Shown here: positions 1 to 7,318 of the stretch, one piece after another
Layout of the letters: each line of letters begins with the position of its first letter
How positions within the stretch are numbered: the first letter of the stretch is position 1
Assembly (NCBI GenBank): GCA_028703035.1
Contig: JAQVNR010000013.1
Span: 1-17,117 of the forward strand
Direction: 5' to 3'
DNA length: 17,117 nucleotides
Source: Bacilli bacterium
GTDB taxonomy: Bacteria > Bacillota_I > Bacilli_A > RF39 > UBA660
Translations under genes and position numbers: made by a program
The notes under the pieces: model-generated
What the model was told of the DNA's origin: nothing
Databases searched by the model: none
The model's input: the letters and a program-made list of their open reading frames with translations, nothing else

Positions 1-159
1 ATATTAACATAATTTTTTAATTTATCCCTTAATAAGTTATTTTTTAAGAATCAAAAAAAAATGTATTATATAAATTCTTTTTGTCATGGAAATAAATTAA
101 AAATAACTATTGGTTTTCTTAGTAGTAACATTTCATAAAATAACTGAAATTTATCGCCC

Positions 160-188
160 TTGAAAACTTATAAAATATATGGTAGAAT
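160..188 (+). promoter_or_regulatory. thrS promoter
   Basis: TTGAAA at 160-165, a 17-base spacer and TAGAAT at 183-188 form a sigma-A-type promoter. A TGG just before the -10 box gives an extended -10. Transcription would start near 195, directly upstream of the T-box leader. The preceding 159 bases are plain AT-rich sequence with no recognisable gene. Confidence 0.8.
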
Positions 189-194
189 TTATTA

Positions 195-393
195 AATCAA
201 TGAGAAGGACATGATATTAAATAATTATTTATAGAGAGTTAGCACTTGGTGGAAAGCTAATAATAATAATATTTGATAATTACTACCTTATGAGAGAAAT
301 TAAAAATTTACGAATAACCTTGCGTTAAAAGGTTTAAGAGATAAATAAAGGATGGTACCGTGATATAATCACTCCTTGTACTGTCTTTTTTTG
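195..393 (+). promoter_or_regulatory. Threonine T-box riboswitch leader of thrS
   Basis: This leader senses uncharged tRNA-Thr and controls read-through into thrS. The T-box sequence AAGGATGGTACCGTG at 348-362 is unmistakable; its GGTACC core is the region that pairs with the tRNA acceptor end. A GTGAT-ATA-ATCAC hairpin follows (361-373), then a T-run at 386-392, giving the terminator that competes with the antiterminator. Stem I elements are visible in the segment TTGGTGGAAAGC at 246-257. The specifier is probably ACC at 285-287 or the adjacent ACT at 282-284. Both are threonine codons and match the downstream gene. I did not fold the RNA, so the exact edges are approximate. Confidence 0.92.
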
Positions 394-415
394 TTTAGAA
401 AGAAAGAGGAATTTT

Positions 416-2179
416 ATGAAAAACATTAAAGAAGATAAAGGGTTAAATATTATTAATCATAGCTGTGCTCATTTACTTGCCCAAGCTGTTAAACATTTAT
501 ACCCAAAAGCATTATTTTGGGTCGGACCAGTTACTAGTGAGGGATTTTATTATGATATTGATTTAGGTGATGAAGTAATAAAAGAAGAAGATTTAGAAAA
601 AATTGCAAGAGAAATGAAAAAGATTTCCAAAGACGGAAAAAGAATCTTTAGAAAAGAAATAACTAAAGAAGAAGCCTTAAAAGAATTTTCAAATGATCCT
701 TACAAACTTGATTTAATTTATAATATGGAAGAAGAAGTAATTAGTATATATTCTCAAGGAGATTTTACTGACCTTTGCCGTGGACCTCATGTTGAGACTG
801 TTAAAGAATTAAAACATTTTAAACTTCTAAGAACATCTGGTGCTTACTGGAAAGGGAATGCAAATAATAAAATGCTTCAAAGAATATATGGAATCTGTTT
901 TGAAACATCTGAAGATTTAAGTGATTATTTAAATTTCTTAGAAGAAGCTAAAAAAAGAGATCATCGAAAACTTGGAAAAGAACTTGATTTATTTTGTTTT
1001 TCAGATTTGGTAGGTCCAGGGCTACCTCTTTATACACCAAAAGGAACAATAATAAAAGAAGAATTACAAAAAGAAGTGGAAAGAATTTGTAAAAGTTATG
1101 GTTGGCAAAAAGTGTATAACCCTCATTTAGCTAATGTTAAGTTGTTTGAAATTTCAGGGCATGCATCAAAATTTTCTGAAGAACTATTTCATGTTACAAG
1201 TAAAAAAGGACATAATATGGTATTAAAACCAGTTCTTTGTCCTCACCATACCCAGTTATATGCATCAAAAATGAGATCTTATCGAGATTTACCAATAAGA
1301 TATATGGAATCTGATAAAATGCATAGAGCAGAATTACAAGGAGCTGTAGGTGGGTTAGGGAGAGTTTATGCTATAACAGTTGAGGATGGTCATTCATTTT
1401 GCACTATTAATCAAGTTAAGCAAGAAATAGTAAACTTAGTAAATATAATTAAGGATTTTTATAGTTCTTTAGGATTATGGGGTAATCACTGGGTATCTTT
1501 ATCTGTAAGAGATTATAGTCATCCAGAAAAATATATTGGCGATTCTAAAGACTGGGATATATGTGAGTCAATGCTTGAGGAAATATCAAGCGAATTAAAA
1601 CTAGATGCTAAAAAATGTGAAGGTGAAGCAGCATTATATGGTCCTAAACTTGATTTTATGTTTAAAGATGCTTTAGGAAGAGAAATACAAATACCTACGG
1701 TTCAATTAGATTTTGCTACACCAAAAAGGTTTGAATTAGTTTACACTGATGAAAACGGAGATAAAGTAAATCCTGTCATGGTACATAGAGCTATTTTAGG
1801 TTCTTACGAGAGATTTATCATGCTTTTAATTGAGCATTTTGCTGGTGCTTTTCCTTTATGGCTTGCGCCAGTCCAAATAAATATTTTACCAGTTAATAAT
1901 GAATATCATTTAGAATACTCTAAAAAACTTGAAGGTATATTTAAAGAATCAGGCTTTAGAACATCACTTGATGCAAGAGAAGAGAAGTTATCTTATAAAA
2001 TCAGAGAGAGCCAAACTAATAAAATACCAATTACTATAATAATTGGGGATAAAGAAGTTGATGCAAATAATTTAACTTATAGAATATATGGAAAAGAAGA
2101 ATCTATTTCAATTCCATTAGATGAGTTTATAAAAAAATTAAATGAAAAGATTATAAATAAAAAAGTAAATAATATTTAA
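416..2179 (+). CDS. thrS: Threonyl-tRNA synthetase lacking the N-terminal TGS domain
   Basis: This enzyme charges tRNA-Thr with threonine in the cytoplasm. At 587 residues it is about 50-60 shorter than the usual bacterial enzyme, and it begins directly at the editing (N2) domain, whose HxxxH motif is H15/H19. The class II core follows. Expected zinc ligands are present: C275 (VLCPHH), H326 (EDGHSF) and H457 (MVHRAILGS). YGPKLDF and the C-terminal anticodon-binding domain from about residue 480 are normal. The motif 2 loop is unusual: GLGRVYAITVEDGHSF replaces the common GLxRVRGFTQDDAHIF, so the Arg after RV and the Gln three residues before the second acidic position are not conserved. The ATG at 416 has an AGAGGA ribosome binding site at 404-410. 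Expression is governed by the T-box leader. A second, conventional ThrRS elsewhere in the genome is possible but cannot be judged here. Confidence 0.96.
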   Translation: MKNIKEDKGLNIINHSCAHLLAQAVKHLYPKALFWVGPVTSEGFYYDIDLGDEVIKEEDLEKIAREMKKISKDGKRIFRKEITKEEALKEFSNDPYKLDLIYNMEEEVISIYSQGDFTDLCRGPHVETVKELKHFKLLRTSGAYWKGNANNKMLQRIYGICFETSEDLSDYLNFLEEAKKRDHRKLGKELDLFCFSDLVGPGLPLYTPKGTIIKEELQKEVERICKSYGWQKVYNPHLANVKLFEISGHASKFSEELFHVTSKKGHNMVLKPVLCPHHTQLYASKMRSYRDLPIRYMESDKMHRAELQGAVGGLGRVYAITVEDGHSFCTINQVKQEIVNLVNIIKDFYSSLGLWGNHWVSLSVRDYSHPEKYIGDSKDWDICESMLEEISSELKLDAKKCEGEAALYGPKLDFMFKDALGREIQIPTVQLDFATPKRFELVYTDENGDKVNPVMVHRAILGSYERFIMLLIEHFAGAFPLWLAPVQINILPVNNEYHLEYSKKLEGIFKESGFRTSLDAREEKLSYKIRESQTNKIPITIIIGDKEVDANNLTYRIYGKEESISIPLDEFIKKLNEKIINKKVNNI

Positions 2180-2189
2180 TTTACTAGAT

Positions 2190-2327
2190 AATGTTAAATT
2201 TGATTTAATTTCAATTACTGATATAAGAGAAGATAAAAGTATAAAGATTAATCTTGAAATAGATGTTTCTACAGGAAATGAAATTACTCTCAAAGAAGTA
2301 AAATTTAAATACGCTAATAATATTTAG
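2190..2327 (+). pseudogene. Possible ORF remnant without a start codon
   Basis: An open stretch of 45 codons ends in TAG at 2325-2327 and reads with sensible composition (NVKFDLISITDIRED...). It has no ATG, GTG or TTG start with a ribosome binding site, and the reading frame runs back into thrS. Its last codons (AAT AAT ATT stop) resemble the end of thrS. It may be the tail of a decayed gene, or chance in AT-rich DNA. I recognise no family. Confidence 0.2.
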
Positions 2328-2371
2328 TTTAAAGAAATTTTAGAAAGCATTATATAATTCTAACCTTAAAA

Positions 2372-2402
2372 TTGATTAAAAATCAAGAAAATTGTCCATA
2401 AT
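2372..2402 (+). promoter_or_regulatory. Weak candidate promoter for the DUF421 gene
   Basis: TTGATT at 2372-2377 and CATAAT at 2397-2402 have a long 19-base spacer. TAATAT at 2399-2404 is an alternative -10 box. Either would start RNA within a few bases of the GTG codon at 2410, giving a leaderless or nearly leaderless message. Confidence 0.3.
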
Positions 2403-2409
2403 ATATTAG

Positions 2410-3069
2410 GTGATTAAAATCGAACTAGCATCTATTATATATCGGACAATCTTTTTTTATTTTTTTGTAACTCTATGTTACCGAATAATGGGTAAAAGAG
2501 AAATTGGGCAACTCGGAATAATTGATGTAATAGTATCTATTATGATTGCTGAATTATGCGCTATTAGTATTGAAAATATTGAAGATCCAATTTACTTTAC
2601 AATTATTCCCATTAGTATTCTAGTTGCTTTTGAGATAGCTTTTGCCTATATTTCAATTAAATCAAGAGGCTTTAGGAGCTTCTTTAGTGGTAAAGCTAGT
2701 TTAATAATAAATAAAGGAGTAATTAATTATAAAGAAATGATTAAGCAAAGGTATACTCTTGATGATCTACTTCTTAGTTTAAGACAGCGCAGTATTAAAA
2801 GTATTGAAGATGTCGAATATGCATTCTTAGAAAATAACGGCAAGCTTTCGATCTTTAAGTATAATTTATTTAAAACTGATGGTAAATACCCACTACCAAT
2901 TATAGTTGATGGAGTAATTCAAAAAGAAACTTTAAAAAATATTAAGAAAAGTCAATTATGGCTTCGATTATATCTAAAGAAACAGGAGATAACTACAGAT
3001 GAAGTTTTTTATGCATTTTATAAAAATAAAAAAGTCTATATTATTAAACATGCAGATTTAAATGTCTAG
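2410..3069 (+). CDS. DUF421 (YetF/YrbG family) membrane protein
   Basis: This is a 219-residue inner-membrane protein of the YetF/DUF421 family, whose molecular role is not settled. Three hydrophobic segments lie at about residues 5-25, 37-55 and 63-83. They carry the family signature RIMGKREIGQLGIID at 25-39 and MIAEL at 45-49. A cytoplasmic domain follows with KQRYTLDDLLLSLR at 112-125 and VEYAFLENNGKLSI at 135-148, both typical of the family. The start is a GTG with no proper ribosome binding site; the AGG next to it is too close to act as one. The N-terminus nevertheless aligns with the expected first helix, so I keep it. A strong terminator follows, so the gene appears monocistronic. Confidence 0.88.
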   Translation: MIKIELASIIYRTIFFYFFVTLCYRIMGKREIGQLGIIDVIVSIMIAELCAISIENIEDPIYFTIIPISILVAFEIAFAYISIKSRGFRSFFSGKASLIINKGVINYKEMIKQRYTLDDLLLSLRQRSIKSIEDVEYAFLENNGKLSIFKYNLFKTDGKYPLPIIVDGVIQKETLKNIKKSQLWLRLYLKKQEITTDEVFYAFYKNKKVYIIKHADLNV

Positions 3070-3078
3070 TTTTTGTAC

Positions 3079-3118
3079 ATAAAAGTGTAAATTATATATA
3101 AATTTACACTTTTATTAT
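3079..3118 (+). terminator. Strong hairpin terminator after the DUF421 gene
   Basis: AAAAGTGTAAATT at 3081-3093 pairs perfectly with AATTTACACTTTT at 3101-3113 around a 7-base loop. Two more A-T pairs extend the stem. The 3' arm ends in a T-rich tract, and the A/T-rich symmetry could also act on the opposite strand. Confidence 0.85.
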
Positions 3119-3121
3119 TGT

Positions 3122-3149
3122 TTGAAATAAAGATATAGCTTATTATAAA
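3122..3149 (+). promoter_or_regulatory. Promoter of the CPBP gene pair
   Basis: TTGAAA at 3122-3127, a 16-base spacer and TATAAA at 3144-3149 lie just after the terminator and before an AGGAGGG ribosome binding site (about 3152-3158) for the gene at 3163. Confidence 0.65.
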
Positions 3150-3162
3150 TATAGGAGGGCTA

Positions 3163-3861
3163 ATGAGAAAGAATATAATCAAGCTTATTTTAGCAGTCTT
3201 TTTAATTACTTATGGTGAACACTATTATTATTTAGGATTAAACAAATTAGGTGTTAATTTAAGTGATTCTTATCTTACAGAAAGTATTATAATATTAATT
3301 TTTTATGTTTTAGTATTTATTTTAATTTATTTTCTTTATCGTGAAGAGCTTTCTAGAGATTTTAGAAGATTTAAAAGAAATATATTTCCTAATATATTAA
3401 TGTCTATTGTTTTTTTTGTAGTTGTTACTTTACTTATAGCAGTAGCTAATTATATTGGCAATACTTTAGCAATATCTTTTAAAGTTAATTATGTTGGTTT
3501 AAATAATCAAAATATTTTTAATGAGTCTTTTGATATTGACTTTGTCTTTAATTTGCTTAAAAATATTTTGATTATTCCAAGTATTAAATGTATTATTTGG
3601 GTTTTAGGAATTAGTCAGATAATTTCCTCGAAAAATAAATCGATTATTATAAGTGGACTATTTGGAGCTGCTATAGCTGTTATAAGTACTAAAACATCAG
3701 TTATTTATATGTTAATTAATGGAATTCCTTACTTTACTCTATATGCATCTCTTGCTTACATATATCGCAAGTATAACACAAATATTTGGTTTAGTATTAT
3801 ATCGGCTTTATTTTATAGTTTGTTTGGCAGTGTTTTACTTATAAGATTATTTGGAAGTTAG
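3163..3861 (+). CDS. CPBP-family-like membrane protein without catalytic residues
   Basis: This 232-residue multi-pass membrane protein looks like a diverged tandem paralogue of the CPBP (Abi/CAAX-protease-like) protein encoded next. The two share layout, length and landmarks, but every catalytic signature is replaced. EExxxR in the neighbour corresponds to KCIIWV at 142-147. FxxxH corresponds to FGAAI at 167-171. HxxxN corresponds to ALFYS at 215-219. Flanking residues still line up (IIP...LG, SGLxFG, II...LxG). It is therefore a probable pseudoprotease or a partner subunit of the active protein. The ATG has an ideal AGGAGGG site. Its stop codon lies one base before the ATG of the next gene, so the two are almost certainly translated together. 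Confidence 0.75.
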   Translation: MRKNIIKLILAVFLITYGEHYYYLGLNKLGVNLSDSYLTESIIILIFYVLVFILIYFLYREELSRDFRRFKRNIFPNILMSIVFFVVVTLLIAVANYIGNTLAISFKVNYVGLNNQNIFNESFDIDFVFNLLKNILIIPSIKCIIWVLGISQIISSKNKSIIISGLFGAAIAVISTKTSVIYMLINGIPYFTLYASLAYIYRKYNTNIWFSIISALFYSLFGSVLLIRLFGS

Positions 3862-3862
3862 T

Positions 3863-4564
3863 ATGAAAGAAAGAATAATTAATTTAATTAAATTACTAAG
3901 TATCTTATTTATCTTTTTTAATATTGGATATATAATAAGTTTTATATTTTTAAAATTAGGTTTTAATTTAGAAGATTTTAGTAGTACTGGAGCAGCATAT
4001 GCTGATGCTTTAATAAGTATTATTTTATTCTTATTAATCTTATCTTTATATTATAAAAGCTTTAAAAATGATTATACCGAGTTTAAAATTAATTTAAATA
4101 AAAATATTAAAAAATGTTTTATATTATTTGGAGTTCTGCTTTTAGTTAAACTAGGAGCATCGGTTATTACATCAATTTTAGCCGAAATATTAAAGGTTGA
4201 TTTTGCTCAAAGTGATAATCAAAACCTTTTAGAAGGATTAATTAAAGTAGTGCCTATTATGATGATAATATCATCAGTAATAATTGCTCCAGTTATTGAA
4301 GAAGGAATTTTTAGATTAGGATTTAGGAAAGTAATTAAAAACCCAACAATTTATGTTTTAATAAGTGGACTTATTTTTGGAGTGATGCATGTTTTTCCTA
4401 CTGAACATAGTTTGGTCTTAGCAATTCTTCAATCAGTTATATATGTATCGCTAGGAGTAGCCCTAGCATGTATATATTTAAAAGAAAAAAACATTTATTT
4501 TGTAATAATACCGCATGCCCTTAATAATTTACTAGGAATAGTTGCAGCATTAATATTCCTGTAG
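3863..4564 (+). CDS. CPBP-family intramembrane metalloprotease
   Basis: This is a 233-residue integral membrane protein of the CPBP family (CAAX proteases and bacteriocin-processing enzymes, formerly Abi). It carries all three intramembrane signatures: EEGIFR at 146-151, FGVMH at 172-176 and HALNN at 218-222. These supply the glutamates and histidines of the active site. The family includes prenyl-protein proteases and bacteriocin maturation or immunity proteins, and the substrate here cannot be told from sequence. I chose the ATG at 3863 over an upstream in-frame TTG at 3851, because GGAAG at 3853-3857 is correctly spaced for the ATG and the TTG lies inside the previous gene. It forms a translationally coupled pair with the degenerate paralogue at 3163. 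Confidence 0.88.
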   Translation: MKERIINLIKLLSILFIFFNIGYIISFIFLKLGFNLEDFSSTGAAYADALISIILFLLILSLYYKSFKNDYTEFKINLNKNIKKCFILFGVLLLVKLGASVITSILAEILKVDFAQSDNQNLLEGLIKVVPIMMIISSVIIAPVIEEGIFRLGFRKVIKNPTIYVLISGLIFGVMHVFPTEHSLVLAILQSVIYVSLGVALACIYLKEKNIYFVIIPHALNNLLGIVAALIFL

Positions 4565-4570
4565 TATAAT
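4542..4570 (+). promoter_or_regulatory. Promoter embedded in the end of the CPBP gene
   Basis: TTGCAG at 4542-4547, a 17-base spacer and a perfect TATAAT at 4565-4570 straddle the CPBP stop codon. It would start RNA near 4577 and drive the three-gene operon 4593-7267. No terminator separates the CPBP gene from this operon. Confidence 0.75.
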
Positions 4571-4592
4571 AGAAAGAAATTTTGGTGAAGAG

Positions 4593-5093
4593 ATGAAAGA
4601 AGTAATAGCAAATTTTAGAGGTTTTATTTATACGTTTAGTATGGGAGATTATTTTTTCTTCATAGGAACGTTTTTACTTATTGTTTTATTTATATATATT
4701 TTATATTTAATTAAATTAAGTGAAATTGAAGAAAAAGAAAAAAAAGAAGAAGTTAAGTCTGAAGTCACAGATACTTTTGATATTGAGGCAGTATCTAAAT
4801 CTTTAGAAAATTACACACCTGATGCAATAACGTTAACTAATTATGAAGTAGAGCAAGAAGAAAGTGCAATTATTAGTTATGAAGAATTAGTTAAAAATAA
4901 AAATAAAGTTGGTATAGATTATGATGATGAATACACATCAGATATTCCTGAGCTAAGTATCAAAAAAATTAATTTAACAACAGTTACTAAAAATGAAGAA
5001 GAACCTAAACTTGAAGTTAAATTAATGCAGTATGATAAAGAAGAAGCGTTTTTAAAAGCTTTAAAACAATTACAAGAAAATTTAAACCGCTAG
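4593..5093 (+). CDS. Single-pass membrane protein with acidic cytoplasmic tail, function unknown
   Basis: I do not recognise this 166-residue protein. It has one strong hydrophobic helix at about residues 20-40. A short charged segment follows (EIEEKEKKEEVKSE, 44-57), then a long acidic, probably cytoplasmic region. The C-terminus (EEAFLKALKQLQENL) looks like an amphipathic helix and may be the conserved part. It is the first gene of an operon with mtaB (21 bases downstream) and a LysM lipoprotein, and it has its own promoter in the preceding gene. GGTGAAGAG just before the ATG is a weak ribosome binding site. A membrane-tethered regulatory or scaffolding role is conceivable but unsupported. 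Confidence 0.75.
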   Translation: MKEVIANFRGFIYTFSMGDYFFFIGTFLLIVLFIYILYLIKLSEIEEKEKKEEVKSEVTDTFDIEAVSKSLENYTPDAITLTNYEVEQEESAIISYEELVKNKNKVGIDYDDEYTSDIPELSIKKINLTTVTKNEEEPKLEVKLMQYDKEEAFLKALKQLQENLNR

Positions 5094-5114
5094 GCTTGTT
5101 TAAAGGAGTATGAA

Positions 5115-6386
5115 ATGCGAGTAAGTATTGAAACACTTGGCTGTAAAGTTAACCTATATGAAAGTCAGGTAATAAAAGAGCAGTTTGAAAATAATAATGA
5201 TTATATAGTATCTATAAATGATGCGCCAGATGTTATAGTAATAAATACTTGTACAGTTACTAATCAAAGTGATGCAAAGAGCCGAAAATTAATTAGACAA
5301 GCAAAAAGAATTAATCCTAGCTCAATACTAATAGTTTGTGGTTGTTCATCACAAATGCATCAAGATGACTTAAAAGAATTAGAAATAGACATCTTACTTG
5401 GCAATAAAGATAAGAGTAAGATTTTAGAATATCTTAATGATTATCTAGAAAATAAAAATAAAATAGTTAAATTTTATGATCTTAATAAAGTCTTATTTGA
5501 AGATATGCATATTAAGAACTTTTCCGGTCGAACAAGAGCTTTTGTGAAAATTCAAGATGGTTGTAATAACTATTGTTCATATTGTATTATTCCCTATATT
5601 AGAGGAAATATTAGAAATAAAAATTTTACTTTAGCGGTTAAAGAGATAAAGAATATAGTAAATAGTGGTTATAAAGAAATTGTTTTAACAGGTATTCATA
5701 CTGGTAGTTATGGTGCGGGTACTAATTATAATTTAGTTGCTCTAATTAAAGAAATAAGTAAAATAGATAACTTAGATCGTATTAGAATTAGTAGTATTGA
5801 AGCAACAGAAATAACTCAAGAGTTTTTAGAAGAAGTTAAAAATAATCCTAAAATATGTAATCATCTTCATATTCCTCTTCAAAGTGGAAGTGATAAAGTA
5901 TTAAAAGAAATGAATCGTAAATATAATTTAGAAGAATATCTTAAAATTATAAATGATATTAGAAATATCAGACCTGATATTAATATTACAACCGATTTAA
6001 TAGTTGGTTTTCCCACCGAAACAGAAAAAGACTTTCAAGATAGCCTAAAGACAGTTTTAAAATTAGAGTTTGGTAAGATTCATGTTTTTCCATATTCAAA
6101 AAGAGATAATACAGTAGCAGCAAAAATGAAAAACATTGTCTCAGATTCTGACAAGAAAATAAGAAGTAAGGAAATGCATCAAGTTTCAAGGATGTTAGAA
6201 GAGAGGTACTATCAAAAACTCCTTAATCAAAAACTTAAGGTTTTGATTGAGGAAGTTAAAGATAATATATCAATTGGCCATACTTCTAACTATCTAAAAG
6301 TAAAAATAAATAAAAAATTAACTCCTAATACTTATTATGAAGCAAAAATAATAAAAATTGACAAAGAAGATGTTCTCGGAGTATAA
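5115..6386 (+). CDS. mtaB: tRNA t6A37 methylthiotransferase MtaB
   Basis: MtaB is a radical SAM enzyme that converts N6-threonylcarbamoyladenosine at tRNA position 37 to its 2-methylthio form (ms2t6A), which supports decoding of ANN codons. The N-terminal methylthiotransferase domain begins with ETLGCKVN and has cluster cysteines C10, C46 (NTCTVT) and C77 (CGCSSQ). The radical SAM cluster motif is C150-x3-C154-x2-C157 in QDGCNNYCSYCIIPYIRG. LHIPLQSGSDKVLKEMNRKY at about 255-274 is a family signature. A C-terminal TRAM-like RNA-binding domain spans about 360-423. The length of 423 is within the usual 430-450 range. AAAGGAG lies eight bases upstream of the ATG. It shares an operon with the membrane protein before it and the lipoprotein 26 bases after it. 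Confidence 0.95.
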   Translation: MRVSIETLGCKVNLYESQVIKEQFENNNDYIVSINDAPDVIVINTCTVTNQSDAKSRKLIRQAKRINPSSILIVCGCSSQMHQDDLKELEIDILLGNKDKSKILEYLNDYLENKNKIVKFYDLNKVLFEDMHIKNFSGRTRAFVKIQDGCNNYCSYCIIPYIRGNIRNKNFTLAVKEIKNIVNSGYKEIVLTGIHTGSYGAGTNYNLVALIKEISKIDNLDRIRISSIEATEITQEFLEEVKNNPKICNHLHIPLQSGSDKVLKEMNRKYNLEEYLKIINDIRNIRPDINITTDLIVGFPTETEKDFQDSLKTVLKLEFGKIHVFPYSKRDNTVAAKMKNIVSDSDKKIRSKEMHQVSRMLEERYYQKLLNQKLKVLIEEVKDNISIGHTSNYLKVKINKKLTPNTYYEAKIIKIDKEDVLGV

Positions 6387-6412
6387 TTATTTAAAGAGTA
6401 GGAGAGATAAAA

Positions 6413-7267
6413 ATGAGAGCAATAGGTGAATACAAAGTAAATGGAACTTTCAATGATGAGGCAGTTAATCTAAAATTAACTGCTTATCGAGATAATATTA
6501 AAAAAAGTAAAGATAAAGGTTTAAAAGCATCAATTATAACTGGAGCTCTAACACTGGTTATGATGACATCACTTGCGGGCTGTAAAATGGAGCCCAAAGC
6601 TGCTGTATTAGAACAAACTCAAATAGAGCAAGTTATGCAGCTTGAGCAAACCGGTAATATTCATTATACAATTAAGCGTGGAGATACTTTGGAAGAAATC
6701 GCCAATAAATATATTGGTTTTTCTAAATTAGATGCAGAAGTAGAAAAAATCTGCCGGAATAATAATATCAAAAAAGCTAATGAAATATATGCTGGGCAAG
6801 ATATTAATTTAGATGTTCCAATTTCTAAGCTTGATATATTTGGTTATACTTATAAACTTGGAGAAACAAGTGATTTGGAAACAAAATCTCATTTTATTAC
6901 TGAAGCCTTTGAACAAGCAGAATCTAACCTTGATCCAAATAATATTATGTTTTGGCGAGAAAGACAATATATTATTGGTTCATCTAGTAAATGTCCACAT
7001 GAAATAGCTGCTCCTGATGAATTACCTCTTTTAGTGCAAATATTTAAAGAGGTGGATAATTTAGAGACTATGCAAAATGACCAAATAGGTTTCTATAATG
7101 AAGAAGATATTAAAAGACAAGAAGATATTACTAATTATTGTTTAACAGAAGTTTTAGATAAAGCTGTTTCTAGAACCGAAAAATTAACTGGTAAAAAATA
7201 TGGCAAAGATTATATTTTAGAACCTCCAATTAAAGTAATACCATTAGAATTAGGTATGACTAGATAA
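6413..7267 (+). CDS. LysM-domain lipoprotein with long pre-signal extension
   Basis: This 284-residue protein is probably lipid-anchored outside the membrane and binds peptidoglycan through one LysM domain. A hydrophobic signal segment at 38-56 ends in the lipobox SLAGC with lipidation at C57. LysM spans about 84-136 (YTIKRGDTLEEIANKY ... AGQDINLDVP). The remaining 150 residues are unassigned and contain three further cysteines. The first 36 residues before the signal segment form an unusually long polar, cytosolic-type extension. No alternative ATG exists before M50, and AGGAGA at 6402-6407 supports the annotated start. It is the last gene of the operon; a terminator begins at its stop codon. 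Confidence 0.82.
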   Translation: MRAIGEYKVNGTFNDEAVNLKLTAYRDNIKKSKDKGLKASIITGALTLVMMTSLAGCKMEPKAAVLEQTQIEQVMQLEQTGNIHYTIKRGDTLEEIANKYIGFSKLDAEVEKICRNNNIKKANEIYAGQDINLDVPISKLDIFGYTYKLGETSDLETKSHFITEAFEQAESNLDPNNIMFWRERQYIIGSSSKCPHEIAAPDELPLLVQIFKEVDNLETMQNDQIGFYNEEDIKRQEDITNYCLTEVLDKAVSRTEKLTGKKYGKDYILEPPIKVIPLELGMTR

Positions 7268-7292
7268 AGAATAAGTTTTTATTCTTTTTTTT
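7266..7292 (+). terminator. Rho-independent terminator of the mtaB operon
   Basis: AAAGAATAA at 7266-7274 pairs with TTATTCTTT at 7279-7287 around a 4-base loop, followed by a T-run to 7292. It overlaps the stop codon of the LysM gene and isolates recD2. Confidence 0.85.
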
Positions 7293-7300
7293 AAGTAAAA

Positions 7301-7318
7301 ATATGCTATAATTTTTAT
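7301..7318 (+). promoter_or_regulatory. Extended -10 promoter giving probable leaderless recD2 mRNA
   Basis: TGC precedes a perfect TATAAT at 7307-7312. The recD2 ATG begins at 7319, seven bases after the -10 box, which is the usual distance to the transcription start. No ribosome binding site lies between them, and no good -35 box is visible because the upstream sequence is the terminator T-run. Confidence 0.7.

Noticed and set aside
1..159. tRNA or other RNA gene at the left edge
   Set aside because: The sequence is AT-rich and shows no cloverleaf, conserved TTCGA loop or strong stem.
5986..6189. Minus-strand open frame inside mtaB
   Set aside because: It lies within a well-conserved gene, has no start signals, and its translation is low-complexity and leucine/phenylalanine-rich as expected of an antisense shadow.
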